From: Neostapfia colusana
Lineage: Eukaryota > Streptophyta > Magnoliopsida > Poales > Poaceae
Length of the DNA: 64,000 nt
Reading direction: 5' to 3'
NCBI GenBank assembly: GCA_030760725.1
Contig: JASWHV010000005.1
Coordinates: forward strand, 29,149,241 to 29,213,240
Part shown: in pieces, positions 8,774 to 22,200 of the stretch
Layout: every line of letters starts with the position of its first letter
Position numbering within the stretch: the stretch's first letter is position 1
The notes under the pieces: generated by a model
Seen by the model: only the letters and a program-made list of their open reading frames with translations
Database searches by the model: none
What the model was told of the DNA's origin: nothing
Program-made: the position numbers and the translations under genes

Positions 8774-11700
8774 TGTGAGGACTCCGCCATCCCGATCACT
8801 CACGGGGACGGGATACCTCGCCCGGGAATCGCATTGGGTGGTGCCGTGCGATGCGGCACCCAACAGCACACATAATAAAGCATCATATTACATAAATCAT
8901 GCGGAAACTTACAAAGTTTTGAGTTTACAAATACTTCTCAAAATTAAACTACAGCGGAAGACTATTACAACTCACGACTCATATCTATGCTAAGCAACAG
9001 AGAAGGTGTCCAGCCCGCGGAACCTTCTCACTAGCAACACTATCACAGTAGCAGCGGCAGGGGTTGCCCTGAGTTCACCACTCGGAGAGTTCCGAATCTC
9101 CTTAGGCACCCGTACATCTCAGCGTACAGTTATTTCCTGCAAAACAACTTGTGCAGTATCTGTGAGCACGAAGCTCAGCAAGACTGACCCGTCACCCTAG
9201 TCATGAAACTCTATATGATTGAAATAGAGGGCTGATTATAGCATTTTTCATAAACGATGAACTCGAGCTAAAGGAGAGTCCTTGCTTCCAGTTTTAATCA
9301 ACTTTTGTAGACTACGCGCAACTTACATCGAGACCCCACAATCAAACAAGAAACGCTTCATCTCGATGTCACTTGCCCGAGGGGAAAGTAACTTTAGTGA
9401 ACTACCCTAGAATCATACAGACCTTGCGCCATCAACGTCGAGACTCCACAATCAAACAAGAAACGCTTTGCCTCGACGCTTCTAGCCCAAGGTGGAAATT
9501 AAATTTAGTGAAGTGTTGATCGTTCCTCATCTCCATTATGAGGATTACCCACGAAGCATATTAACCATTTCCCCGGTTTATTACTACGTCACGACTCAGT
9601 GTACAAGTATGCTCACTACCGCGAGCGACGGTGATTGCAATCAAAAACACCCGGCTGACACGACACGTACGCCCGTATTCGACGTTGCACACAGCAACCG
9701 TCACTGACGCCGTACGTGGCCACCTTTCACACGACACCCAAATGTCGAACCGGTCCCACCGACTGGGATTAAGTCTCTCTACGGCAAACCCTCGTAGAGC
9801 CGACTTCTCTATCCTTTCAGCATCGGCATCAGACGGTGAGGTATGCCTCGACACCCAGGTTAACATGTTACATCGGTTTCCTGGGTCCCATATAGCCAGT
9901 ATGCATCCGGTACACAACTCAAACTTGTCCAGCGGGGCCGCACACGAGAACGGGCCTTGATCGAATCAGACATAGACTAGGCTCACAGGACTACGTCCTT
10001 GACCTTCCATCCACTGCCCGGTCTCCATTCCCAATTATGAGGATCAATTCCCAACTCTTCCGATTGATCCCCCTTAATCCCATTTCACGAGTAGGAATCT
10101 GCCTACTCGAGTTATGCCTCTTTTAATCCACTTTTATTGAGAACAACAGTTATAATTAGTTGATAACCTACCCTACATTAAACACCAGGGTCTTCTGGGT
10201 CATGCATTTGGGGTTTCATACCATCTAGACGTAATGCAATAAATATAATACTAGACGTATGAAGTGAATACAAATAACAACTTGTAAATTTGATGCAAAC
10301 CGGGGCTTGCCTTTGTTTTGCAGGTGACTTATATATATATGCAGTTAGTGAAGACCACTTGGTGCTTGATCAACCTCTTTTCTCCTTCCTTGATTTCTAC
10401 TCCGATGACTTCAACTCCTCCACGTAGATACTACACGTGATGAGTATGCATATCGTTTAATTGTAAAGACTTTGCTATAAGTCCTAATAACAAGTTTTCG
10501 AAAACTGGAACTCTGTTAAAGAATTTAAAATGACACTGGTGCTAGTGGTTTAGGTTTGGATCTAAGCATATGATTAAAGGCTAAGTGGTTTTCCCCCTCT
10601 TCTATAGTGATCACTTAAGGAGGTTAAAAGGAACAGGGGTGATCCAGGGCTCCAATGGAGCTGAGGATTTTTATGTGTGTTCCTTGTCACAAGAAAACAC
10701 TCTGGACCAAAATTTAGCACTTTTTATTGAGTGGTTTGTTCAGAATAATTTTCCAAGCAATTAAGCAATGAAGAATTAATTCTGAGATCACACCCATGTT
10801 CATGCAAAAATTGGTGAACTACAATTTCCATTATAGCTCATAAAGTTTGCATGAATTGTCCTAGCATTTTTTTTTGGAGCTAAGGAATAGCTAGAATTGA
10901 ATTTCCAAGTTTTGGAAATTCCCTGAAATTGTTTTCTGTATTCATTTAAATACAGAAACTTAAAATCAGAATTAACCTAACTAAATCAACTCCAAATGAG
11001 TTGAGAATTTTACAGGTGTTCACTAATACCCTAAAGACTATTCTGGCAAAATTTGAGGATCTTTGGATTAACCAAACTCCCTCTAAAATTCTTTTGCTAG
11101 AAAGTTTTAAAGAATTTTACAGAATTAAATAAAGGGTTTCATACAAATTGGGTTCTACAGTTGGATAGTACTCTATCAGAGGAATCCAACAAAATTCGTT
11201 TCACAATTTTTGGATTCTCCTACCCAAAGTTGTAGCTATTCAAAGTTCGAACTGAAAACTGAAATTCCCCAAAATGTTCAAATACTGGCTGTGGGTCCGG
11301 GGACAGGTGTCATGCGTCGGGGCAAGCCACACGAGGCTACAGGGTATTTCCCGTGCCACCACACCAGATCCCTGCGCCACAGCCGATCAAATATTTGAAA
11401 AACCGTCACTGACGGGCGGGACCCACCGGGTCGTCTTCTACCTCCGGCCCCCGCGCCCGCGCGCCGCCGTGCTCGCCGGAGTTCGACGGATCCCGGCCTC
11501 CCGGCCATCCCCCGAGCCCTCCCTCGCCGCTAGGGCCTTATTTCACGTGCTGAACACGATGGAACCCTCTTCCCCGGCCGGCGATGGCTCTAACCTAGCT
11601 GACAACGGCGCGGCGGCTCTGGACCGGTTCGGCAACGTCGCCCGGTCATCCTAGCCTGCCCAGACCTCGGTGGAACGGCGCTACAGCACCAGTGGACGCC

Positions 11701-13120
11701 AGGGAGGATCGCCCGGGTGCTGAAGCAGCCTGCAAATGGCTATAACCTAGCTCTCATCGGGAGTCCGAACCGCCCCACCATAACCGCCGTGGAAAAAGTG
11801 TGAAATACGACGTGCACAATGGTTTTCAGGCATTGGTTGCAAAAGGGCAAAAGATCGCCAGCTAGCCCAGCTCGTGTGTGCAAGATTTGATGGACTAAGA
11901 ATGAGAGGGACAAACGAATTTGGTATTACCGTATCAGAAGGTCGGATGGTGCCCGACGGCGATCTTTTTCCAAATTCGAGCCCGGTAGCTCATCTCATGG
12001 CTTGAGCTTCGGGGACGAGCATCAGGGGCTCCCAGCGCATCCGAGGGCGCTCTAGCTCGGGCCTGAGAAGCTCTCGGTGGGGCTGTCCACGTGAGACCCA
12101 CTCGGTTTCCCGATGGTGAGCCTCGGTGCCCGGTGAAATTCGTCAAATTGTGATCAAACGATGCGGCAACGCCACGGAGTAGAGCGATGGGTCGCTAGAG
12201 CACACGCTGGCGCTCACTTCTTCCGTGGATCACTCGGGCAGTGTAGGGAGCGACGCGGTTTGCAACAGACAGAACGAGAAACGGCGCCGGGAGGTCCCTG
12301 TTGTGCGCGCGAGAGTGGGAACCGAGGACAACGCGCGAGCTGCGTGATAAGGAGGGGGGAAACAGCTCGCCAGCACAGAGGTTGCGAGGGAGAGGTGGCG
12401 TCGGCCTTGCCCCGGTGCCGCACGGTGAGAAAGACCGAGGCGGTCTCGGTGGCGCGATGACTCGCGAGGAGGAGAAAAACAGAGACCGTGCACCGCCTGA
12501 GCTGAAGATCTTTTGCACACTCATCTCCCCCAATGACATGTGGGCCCCACAATTCAGTACCTCTTTTCCTCAAAATATCTCCAAAGTTTGACAATTATCC
12601 AACCCAATTGTTGGAAAATTGGAAACTGAGCTCATTTGACAAGTTTGGACAAATTCCATGCAAATTCAAATGTTCAATTGAATTCTTTGCACATTTGACT
12701 CCCTTTGGAAAAATGAGCAGCAAATCTTTTCAAAAATTAATGACACTTTGCCTCCCCACTAATTTGGACCTAAGGAATTCAAATATGCCACTTGATCCTT
12801 GTGTTAGCTGCTGCAAACAATAGTTTGGACACAACAGTTTTGAATTTTCTCATTGTGTCCTTCCCTCACTTGGAGTTTGAATTTACCTTTAGTCCATCTC
12901 TGATTTTTAAACCCTTCCATTGCACTTGAGCTCTTCAATTCTGTGGTTTTAATCCACATTAGGTCCATCCATGCAATAGCCCTAAGTTTGTTTAGAAGAA
13001 TCTCACCTATGTTATCATATGTGGGAAAAAAATTTCAACTAAGCCCCTTTTTCATACACATGACTCTATTATTTGTGCAAACTCATGTTTCGTTGTATTC
13101 ACATTTTTGGGACCTTTACA
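8774..13120 (-). repeat. G 3' LTR
   Basis: A 4347-bp LTR with plus-strand ends TGTGAGGACT and GACCTTTACA. It is almost identical to 19255-23602. It contains no convincing gene: small ORFs on both strands recur in the second copy only because the LTRs are near-identical. Features in it are a stem-loop at 8840-8860, two CGGAA (TTCCG) motifs with AATAAA-like signals near 8865-8965, an AT-rich centre (about 10100-11250) and a GC-rich stretch (about 11400-12500). Confidence 0.93.
8840..8860 (-). other. U5 stem-loop, G 3' LTR
   Basis: GGTGCCG, a 7-base loop and CGGCACC form a perfect 7-bp stem close to the LTR 3' end. It is repeated at 19321-19341 and 57479-57499. In D (41679-41699, 52945-52965) the stem is GGTGCTG/CAGCACC, a paired change that keeps the stem. 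Confidence 0.6.
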
Positions 13121-13136
13121 ACCCTCCCCCCTTAAA
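13121..13136 (-). other. Polypurine tract of G
   Basis: On the minus strand AAGGGGGGAGGGT directly precedes the 3' LTR. This is the expected plus-strand primer for reverse transcription. D has the same arrangement at 45556-45572. Confidence 0.85.
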
Positions 13137-13191
13137 AGAATCTCGTCCCGAGATTACAAAAGAAAGATGAGGCGGAAGGTAATTACAACAA

Positions 13192-16100
13192 CTACGACAA
13201 AAGTTCCGGATAGTTCTTGTGGAGGAAATCTTCACTCTCCCAAGTCGCTTCTTCCGGTGTGTGATTACTCCACAGGACTTTGTAAAATTTCAAAGCCCGA
13301 TTTCGAGTGATCCGACTCTTCTCGTCGATAATCTTGATAGGCTTCTCGGCATAGGTGAGGTCCGGTTGCAATATTTCCATGTCTTCTGAAAGGATGTCCG
13401 TCGGTTTCTTCAAACACTTTCTCAAGTGTGAGACATGGAAGATGTCGTGGATGCCCGATAGGGATGGCGGCAGCTCCAAACGGTAGGCTACCGGCCCACA
13501 CCGTTCTGTAATAAGGAACGGACCCACAAAGCGAGGAGCTAGCTTTCCCTTGACACCGAATCGATGAATTCCCTTCATCGGGGATACTCGGAGATAGACG
13601 TGATCTCCGACTTCAAAACACAAGGGTCGGCGTCGCTGGTCCGCATAGCTTTTCTGGCGAGATTGAGCGGCCCTGAGGTTTTCTTGAATCAGCTGGACCC
13701 GCTCTTCGGCATCTTTTACAAGATCAATGCCGAAAATCATCCTTTCGCCCGATTCACACCAATTGAGTGGTGTGCGGCACTTCCTGCCATAAAGTGCTTC
13801 GTGTGGTGCCATTTTAATACTGGATTGGTAACCATTGTTGTAGGAGAACTATGTTAATGGCAAATGGTTATCCCAGTTCTTTCCATGATCTATGGCACAT
13901 GCCCTCAGCATATCTTCCAAAATCTGGTTCACCCTCTCCGTTTGACCATCCGTCTGAGGGTGGTATGCTGAGCTTCTGATTAACTTTGTTCCCAGAGATT
14001 CATGTAGTTGCTCCCAGAAACGAGCAACAAATATTGAACCTCGGTCTGATATAATGGTCTTGGGGACTCCATGCAAGCACACAATTCTAGAGAGATACAA
14101 CTCTGCATATTGTTTAGTATGGAATCCCGTATTCACTGGGATGAAGTGGGCTGATTTGGTTAAGCGATCAACAATCACCCAAATGGAGTCATGCTTTCTG
14201 GTCGTGAGAGGCAGTCCGACAATAAAGTCCATGCTGATGTCCTCCCACTTCCATGCTGGAACACTTAATGGTTGCAGCATTCCCGCTTTCTTTATGTGAT
14301 CAGCCTTGACTCGCCGACACGTATCACATTCAGATACATATTTGGCAATTTCTCGCTTCATCCGAGTCCACCAAAATTTTGTTTTAAGATCTTGATACAT
14401 CTTATTGCTCCCTGGATGTATCGAGTACTTGGACATATGAGCTTCGTCCAAGATCTTCTTTCTTAGCTTCAGGTTCCGGGGTACCACGATACGGTCCTTA
14501 AACCATAACACGCCTTGATCATCTACCCGAAAACATTTCATCTTATCCTCTTTAATCCTTGCTCGTATATTCCGCATTCCTCTATCTCTCTTCTGGGCTT
14601 GTACAATCTCCTCTCTAATGGTAGGCACAAGAGCAAGATTATACAACGTTCCATACGGAATCACCCGCAAGCTTGGTTCTTCATTCTCATCCGGAACAAC
14701 TGACACGTTATTTACGTGGGATTTACGATTGAGTGCATCAGCCACCACATTAGCTTTGCCCGGATGGTAATGGATCTCGAGCTCATAGTCTTTAATTAAT
14801 TCCAGCCATCTCCGCTGCCTCATATTAATATCCTTCTGAGCGAATATATATTTGAGGCTCTTATGGTCGGTGTAGAGGTGCACTAAATTTCCAAGTAAGT
14901 AGTGCCTCCACATCTTCAACGCAAGCACCACTGCAGCGAGTTCTAGGTCATGAGTGGGGTAGTGCTGCTCGTGGTTGCGGAGTTGACGAGACCCATACGC
15001 GATCACGCGTCTATCTTGCATTAAGACGCAGCCAAGTCCAATGCCTGAGGCATCGCAATAAACATCAAATGGCTTTGTTGTATCCAGTTGGGCTAACACC
15101 GGTGCCGTTGTGAGATGTTTCTTTAGAGTTTGAAATGCCTCTTCACAGGCCTCTGTCCACACATACTTGCTGCTCTTCTTTAATAACTCCGTCATTGGTT
15201 TAGCCAACTTCGAGAAGCTGGGAATAAATCTCCGGTAATAACCCGCTAGTCCTAAGAAACTGCGGATTTGATGAACCGATGTCGGAGACTCCCACTTCAA
15301 GACTTGCTCAATTTTTGTTGGATCCACGGCCACACCCTCTGCTGAAATAACATGGCCTAAAAATGGTACTTTGCTGATCCAAAATTCACACTTGCTGAAT
15401 TTGGCATACAGCTTATGTTCTCGTAGGCGTTGGAGCACAATATGGAGATGTTTGGTGTGCTCCTCCTCCGATTTGGAGTAAACGAGAATGTCGTCGATGA
15501 AAACCACGACGAACTGATCCAACTCTGGCATGAATACAGAATTCATGAGATACATGAAATGTGCGGGTGCATTTGTTAGCCCGAAAGACATGACTAGATA
15601 CTCATAGAGCCCGTATCTAGTCGAAAAGGCCGTCTTCGGTATATCCTCCGCTCTGATCTTTATTTGATGATAACCAGACCGTAAGTCCATATTGGAGAAT
15701 ACCTTGGCACCCACTAACTGATCAAATAATATATCGATCCGCGGCAATGGATATTTATTTTTGATCGTCACTGCATTCAGCGGCCGATAATCCACACATA
15801 GTCGAAGTGACTCATCCTTTTTCTTCACAAAAAGGGCTGAACAGCCCCATGGCGATGAGCTTGGTCGGATGAACCCTTTGTCCATTAAGTCCTTTAGCTG
15901 TTCTTTTAGTTCAGCTAATTCCTTCGGAGACATTTTGTACGGCCTCCGAGATATTGGTGTGGTTCCCGGTGCTAACTCGATCTTGAATACTACATCCCTC
16001 TCGGGCGGCATCCCTGGAAGATCGTCGGGAAACACATCTGGATACTCACGGACCACTGGAATATCCTCCAGTTTCGTGGTCACACTGTGGTATACCACTG

Positions 16101-17709
16101 GATTTTTAGAATCCACGGCTTCAAGTATGAGCGTTTGGATACCGTAGATTGGAGAGTCCAAACTAACAATCCGTGGACCAATATCAAGAACAGCCCCGTG
16201 GTAGTTCATCCACGCCATTCCTAGAATCACGTCGATCTTCTGCCCCTCTAACACAATGAGGGTGGTGGGGTATAAGTTTCCACCTAAGCACAAGGGTGCT
16301 TTGATCACTACTTCATTAGCAGCTATATTTCCACCCGGTGAGCGGATAAGGTAGTGATCCTTCGGTGTAGAGGTGGAGAGCTCAGCTTTGCACACAAACA
16401 TCCTGCTGATGAAATTGTGTGTAGCTCCAGAGTCAAACAGAATTAATACGGGCAGTCCATTGAGGGTGAACATTCCCGCTAGTACAGGTGCCCCATCTGG
16501 CACATCCTCTAGAGCTGTATGATAAATGCACCCGGGTTTTGGTGCTGTACCTTGAAGCTGAGCACGGGGTTGATTTATACCCCGCTTTGGTGTAGTTTCC
16601 TTGTGGCGTATCCTTTCTGGACACTTTCTGCTGATGTGACCCAAGTACCCGCACGTGAAGCACGGTTTCTCAGCCGGTTCCTGGTTGCTCTGTGCATGGA
16701 CAATGGTGGTATTCTGCTGCGGCAAGAACACTTGAGGAGTAGAATAACGTGGCTGCCTATACCGTTGTTGCAGCTGTCCGAAATCAGAGTATTGGGATGA
16801 TCGACTGGAATATTGCTGGAGTCGTCGAGCCGGCTGCATCAGCTGACAGTTCAAGGTACTGTCTACCATCCGGTATTTCTGAGGAGCACTACTGCTACTC
16901 TCCGGTGGTACATGGTTCTTTCTTTTCTCAGCCTGAACTTCCCGCTGAGCATCTTCGACCATGATGGCAGCACTCATCAATTCGTTGAAGTTCTTTCGAT
17001 CAGTTAAAACGAGTCTCTCCTTTAGCTTGGGATTGAGGCTGCGGAAAAACCATTCACACTTTTGTGCTTCGGTGTTCACATGTTGAGGCGCATACTGCGC
17101 CAGTTTGTTGAACACTCGTGAATGCTCGTATGCACCCCTCCCTCCTTGTTTTAAGGCCAGGAACTCCTCGAGTTTCTGCTGAATTATCCCGGAGGGAACA
17201 TGATACGCGAGAAATGCCTTCCGGAATTCTGCCCATGTACAGTCATGTCCAGCTGGTAAGGAGGCGAGTTGATTTGCCCACCATGCACTGGCGGACCCGT
17301 GAAGTTGTTGCGCCGCGTATAAAACCTTCTGATGTTCGGTGCATTGAAGCAACCCGAACTTAGATTCAATGGTACGGATCCAGCTATCCGCCACCAGAGG
17401 ATCCTCAGATTCAATGAAAACCGGTGGTTGAGTTGCCAAGAACTCAACATAGGAATTCAGTTGCGGTTGGCGCAAGTCTTCGTCTTGACATCCCCCTGGA
17501 CGGGATGTATTCATCACTAGGGTGCGGAGCAAGTCGGTTCTCTCATCGCTTGCACCCGTCATGGCGGCCAGAATGTCCGCCATTGTGACCGTGGGTGAAG
17601 GTCCTGGTGAAGGCTGCTGTTGCGGAGCTCGCTGCTCCCGCTGTGGAGAGTTATCACCACCACCACCACTGGAACCACCCACCTCACTCATGGAACGAGT
17701 TCGCACCAT
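13192..17709 (-). pseudogene. G gag-pol polyprotein with one nonsense codon in integrase
   Basis: The start is ATG at 17709 (MVRTRSMSEVGG), chosen by alignment with the start of D (MTRTRANPDVGG); the frame is open 21 bp further upstream. Domains in order, residues approximate: Gag (90-250), zinc knuckle CFTCGYLGHISRKC (347), protease LFDSGATHNFIS (423), RT with VDYRPLNAVTIKNKYPLP and FIDDILVYS (733), RNase H YCDASGIGLGCVLMQ (882), integrase zinc domain and DDE core (1100-1260), a GPF-type module, and a chromodomain (KFYKVLWSNHTPEEATWE) near the end. TAG at 13849-13851 (codon ~1287) interrupts integrase just after the catalytic core, where D reads Glu. The frame continues past it to the chromodomain, so this is the only lesion I see. 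The product would lack the C-terminal integrase and chromodomain. Confidence 0.92.
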
Positions 17710-19239
17710 TCTGCAATTGCACGAGTTCATTATCAGTTCAACACTATCACTTGATTTATTCCATAAACAAAGTAGTGCAACACTGATAATGAAACCTCAA
17801 CATGCAAGCAAAATGGTTTAAGCGCAAACTGATGTATCCAACAGCAAGGATTTACAAGCCGACTGATTGGTCTTCAAACAGATCAGATTCTGATCCAGTT
17901 AAAAGCACTTTCGTAACTCAAGTCGAATATCAAAGTTAAAGTTAACTTTAATATCTTTCCAACGAGTATCCAAAGGCCTCCTAGGGATGTTTCTACAGGA
18001 AGTTATGGCTTAAAAACAGAAAGGTTCAGAGAGGCTTTGTTACTGTCCTGGTTCTGAACAGTTTGCCTTCAACTGAACTTTTCACCAACTTAATCTGTGA
18101 TTTTGCTCTGGAGGTCTACAAGAAAGTCGTAGAGCACTTGAAAATCTCTCCAGAACTGTATCATACACCTTAATTGGTTAAAGCTACTCAGAGTTATGCT
18201 CTGTAAAAATTCAGCAAGAATTTCTGCTAGAAACAGAGCACTCTGTTTTTGAAATCTTTGAAACCTAGACACTCTCTCATTTGAATCTTAGTTCAAATTA
18301 AGAGTTCGGTAACTAATATTTGTTTCAAACTTCCATTTTTAGTAGAAAGTTAGCTCATGACCCATTTCTTCATAGGGAAGAGGTTATTAGGTGTGGTACG
18401 GTGTCGATGCACCGTAAGAACAATGTCGGTACTACGTTGTCTCTCCAAAAGAATATCCTAAACCGGATTATACCGGTATATACGTATAATCAGTGGCACT
18501 AAACGGTCTCTCGCACACGTGTACTACCCGGGATACTACGTGGTTGGTACCTGCAGAAGAACACTCAATAGTGGTGCACTCAAAGTTTTTCTCATCTCAG
18601 GCAGTTCTATAATTGAAAATAAATACAAACGCCCGTATCATTATCATACGGCCGTCCTTGAGTTAAGTCACGTCTCAAGGTACGCGATCGTGTTTCAACA
18701 CCACACGACGGGGAACCCGAATATGTCATGAACGGGTCGTCACGGTTGGGAATGTTATCAACCCAACGGATACCACCTACTGCCCTGCAGGGCACGCCGA
18801 TGGCAAGCGCTGCGTATGTCCTCCTGGGCTACTTCCAGACGAACACACTCTCGCGTTACTGACCACGCGATGGGGTCTCCACTTACTTGCCTAATGCACG
18901 CTAGGGATCAGCGTTCCATATGAACTCAGGAACATGAAGAGTTCAAGAGTTTCATATTAACGTCTCACACCAAGCTGTGAGACCTATCCCTGAACCACTT
19001 TCCTCGTCAGGGGAGCTAACCGAAATTGAACCGCTTTCGGTGGCGTTCCTTACCATTCTTACCAGAACGTAGGTGCGTCGTTACATAATTAAAATTCAGA
19101 ATTATAACAAGTATGTTAGTACTGCCACCTTAAGTAAATATACTACTATAGTCCTTATGTGGGCCTACTATCGTTTCCTCACCGTACCCTAAGTTTTTGT
19201 CGTAATACAATCCTTATTCCGTGTGCTATTACCAATGCG
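17710..19239 (-). other. G leader (5' untranslated region)
   Basis: About 1.5 kb between primer site and gag. The part near 18380-18910 resembles the leader of D (about 52260-52730), sharing TGTCGGTACTACGT, CAGTGGCACTA and GGTA(C)CTGCAGAA blocks in order. That may be an RNA packaging or translation-control region (inference). Just before gag the sense strand reads TTGCAGAATGG, a possible splice acceptor. Unlike D there is no ORF upstream of gag. Confidence 0.6.
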
Positions 19240-19251
19240 GCTCTGATACCA
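19240..19251 (-). other. Primer-binding site of G (initiator tRNA-Met)
   Basis: The minus strand reads TGGTATCAGAGC, complementary to the 3' end of plant initiator tRNA-Met, three bases from the 5' LTR. Confidence 0.93.
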
Positions 19252-19254
19252 CGC

Positions 19255-22200
19255 TGTGAGGACCCCGCCATCCCGATCACTCACGGGGACGGGATACCTC
19301 GCCCGGGAATCGCATTGGGTGGTGCCGTGCGATGCGGCACCCAACAGCACACATAATAAAGCATCATATTACATAAATCAAGCGGAAACTTACAAAGTTT
19401 TGAGTTTACAAATACTTCTCAAAATTAAACTACAGCGGAAGACTATTACAACTCACGACTCATATCTATGCTAAGCAACAGAGAAGGTGTCCAGCCCGCG
19501 GAACCTTCTCACTAGCAACACTATCACAGTAGCAGCGGCAGGGGTTGCCCTGAGTTCACCACTCGGAGAGTTCCGAATCTCCTTAGGCACCCGTACATCT
19601 CAGCGTACAGTTATTTCCTGCAAAACAACTTGTGCAGTATCTGTGAGCACGAAGCTCAGCAAGACTGACCCGTCACCCTAGTCATGAAACTCTATATGAT
19701 GGAAATAGAGGGCTGATTATAGCATTTTTCATAAACGATGAACTCGAGCTAAAGGAGAGTCCTTGCTTCCAGTTTTAATCAACTTTTGTAGACCTCGCGC
19801 AACTTACATCGAGACCCCACAATCAAACAAGAAACGCTTCATCTCGATGTCACTTGCCCAAGGTGAAAGTAACTTTAGTGAACTACCCTAGAATCATACA
19901 GACCTTGCGCCATCAACGTCGAGACTCCACAATCAAACAAGAAACGCTTTGCCTCGACGCTTCTAGCCCAAGGTGGAAATTAAATTTAGTGAAGTGTTGA
20001 TCGTTCCTCATCTCCATTATGAGGATTACCCACGAAGCATATTAACCATTTCCCCGGTTTATTACTACGTCACGACTCAGTGTACAAGTATGCTCACTAC
20101 CGCGAGCGACGGTGATTGCAATCAAAAACACCCGGCTGACACGACACGTACGCCCGTATTCGACGTTGCACACAGCAACCGTCACTGACGCCGTACGTGG
20201 CCACCTTTCACACGACACCCAAATGTCGAACCGGTCCCACCGACTGGGATTAAGTCTCTCTACGGCAAACCCTCGTAGAGCCGACTTCTCTATCCTTTCA
20301 GCATCGGCATCAGACGGTGAGGTATGCCTCGACACCCAGGTTAACATGTTACATCGGTTTCCTGGGTCCCATATAGCCAGTATGCATCCGGTACACAACT
20401 CAAACTTGTCCAGCGGGGCCGCACACGAGAACGGGCCTTGATCGACTCAGACGTAGACTAGGCTCACAGGACTACGTCCTTGACCTTCCATCCACTGCCC
20501 GGTCTCCATTCCCAATTATGAGGATCAATTCCCAACTCTTCCGATTGATCCCCCTTAATCCCATTTCACGAGTAGGAATCTGCCTACTCGAGTTATGCCT
20601 CTTTTAATCCACTTTTATTGAGAACAACAGTTATAATTAGTTGATAACCTACCCTACATTAAACACCAGGGTCTTCTGGGTCATGCATTTGGGGTTTCAT
20701 ACCATCTAGACGTAATGCAATAAATATAATACTAGACGTATGAAGTGAATACAAATAACAACTTGTAAATTTGATGCAAACCGGGGCTTGCCTTTGTTTT
20801 GCAGGTGACTTATATATATATGCAGATAGTGAAGACCACTTGGTGCTTGATCAACCTCTTTTCTCCTTCCTTGATTTCTACTCCGATGACTTCAACTCCT
20901 CCACGTAGATACTACACGTGATGAGTATGCATATCGTTTAATTGTAAAGACTTTGCTATAAGTCCTAATAACAAGTTTTCGAAAACTGGAACTCTGTTTA
21001 AGAATTTAAAATGACACTGGTGCTAGTGGTTTAGGTTTGGATCTAAGCATATGATTAAAGGCTAAGTGGTTTTCCCCCTCTTCTATAGTGATCACTTAAG
21101 GAGGTTAAAAGGAACAGGGGTGATCCAGGGCTCCAATGGAGCTGAGGATTTTTATGTGTGTTCCTTGTCACAAGAAAACACTCTGGACCAAAATTTAGCA
21201 CTTTTTATTGAGTGGTTTGTTCAGAATAATTTTCCAAGCAATTAAGCAATGAAGAATTAATTCTGAGATCACACCCATGTTCATGCAAAAATTGGTGAAC
21301 TACAATTTCCATTATAGCTCATAAAGTTTGCATGAATTGTCCTAGCATTTTTTTTTGGAGCTAAGGAATAGCTAGAATTGAATTTCCAAGTTTTGGAAAT
21401 TCCCTGAAATTGTTTTCTGTATTCATTTAAATACAGAAATTTAAAATCAGAATTAACCTAACTAAATCAACTCCAAATGAGTTGATAATTTTACAGGTGT
21501 TCACTAATACCCTAAAGACTATTCTGGCAAAATTTGAGGATCTTTGGATTAACCAAACTCCCTCTAAAATTCTTTTGCTAGAAAGCTTTAAAGAATTTTA
21601 CAGAATTAACTAAACGGTTTCATACAAATTGGGTTCTACAGTTGGATAGTACTCTATCAGGGGAATCCAACAAAATTCGTTTCACAATTTTTGGATTCTC
21701 CTACCCAAAGTTGTAGCTATTCAAAGTTTGAACTGAAAACTGAAATTCCCCAAAATGTTCAAATACTGGCTGTGGGTCCGGGGACAGGTGTCACGAGTCG
21801 GGGCAAGCCACACGAGGCTACAGGGTATTTCCCGCGCCACCACACCAGATCCCTGCGCCACAGCCGATCAAATATTTGAAAACCGTCACTGACGGGCGGG
21901 ACCCAGCGGGTCGTCTTCTACCTCCGGCTCCCGCGCCCGCGCGCCGCCGTGCTCGCCGGAGTTCGACGGATCCCGGCCTCCCGGCCATCCCCCGAGCCCT
22001 CCCTCGCCGCTAGGGCCTTATTTCACATGCTGAACACGATGGAACCCTCTTCCCCGGCCGGCGATGGCTCTAACCTAGCTGACAACGGCGCGGCGGCTCT
22101 GGACCGGTTCGGCAACGTCGCCCGGTCATCCTAGCCTGCCCAGACCTCGGTGGAACGGCGCTACAGCACCAGTGGACGCCAGGGAGGATCGTCCGGGTGG

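Noticed and set aside
9561..9960. ORFs of 109-118 codons on both strands in the G LTR, repeated at 20042-20441
   Set aside because: They recur only because the two LTRs are near-identical. They overlap each other on opposite strands, have no recognisable domain and lie in LTR sequence.
12161..12600. Several overlapping ~100-codon ORFs in the GC-rich part of the G LTR (also 22640-23075)
   Set aside because: They are open in many frames because GC-rich DNA has few stops. No domain is seen, and frames differ between the two LTR copies.
19240..19251. tRNA gene fragment (TGGTATCAGAGC)
   Set aside because: It is only the complement of a tRNA 3' end, placed next to an LTR, and serves as a primer site.
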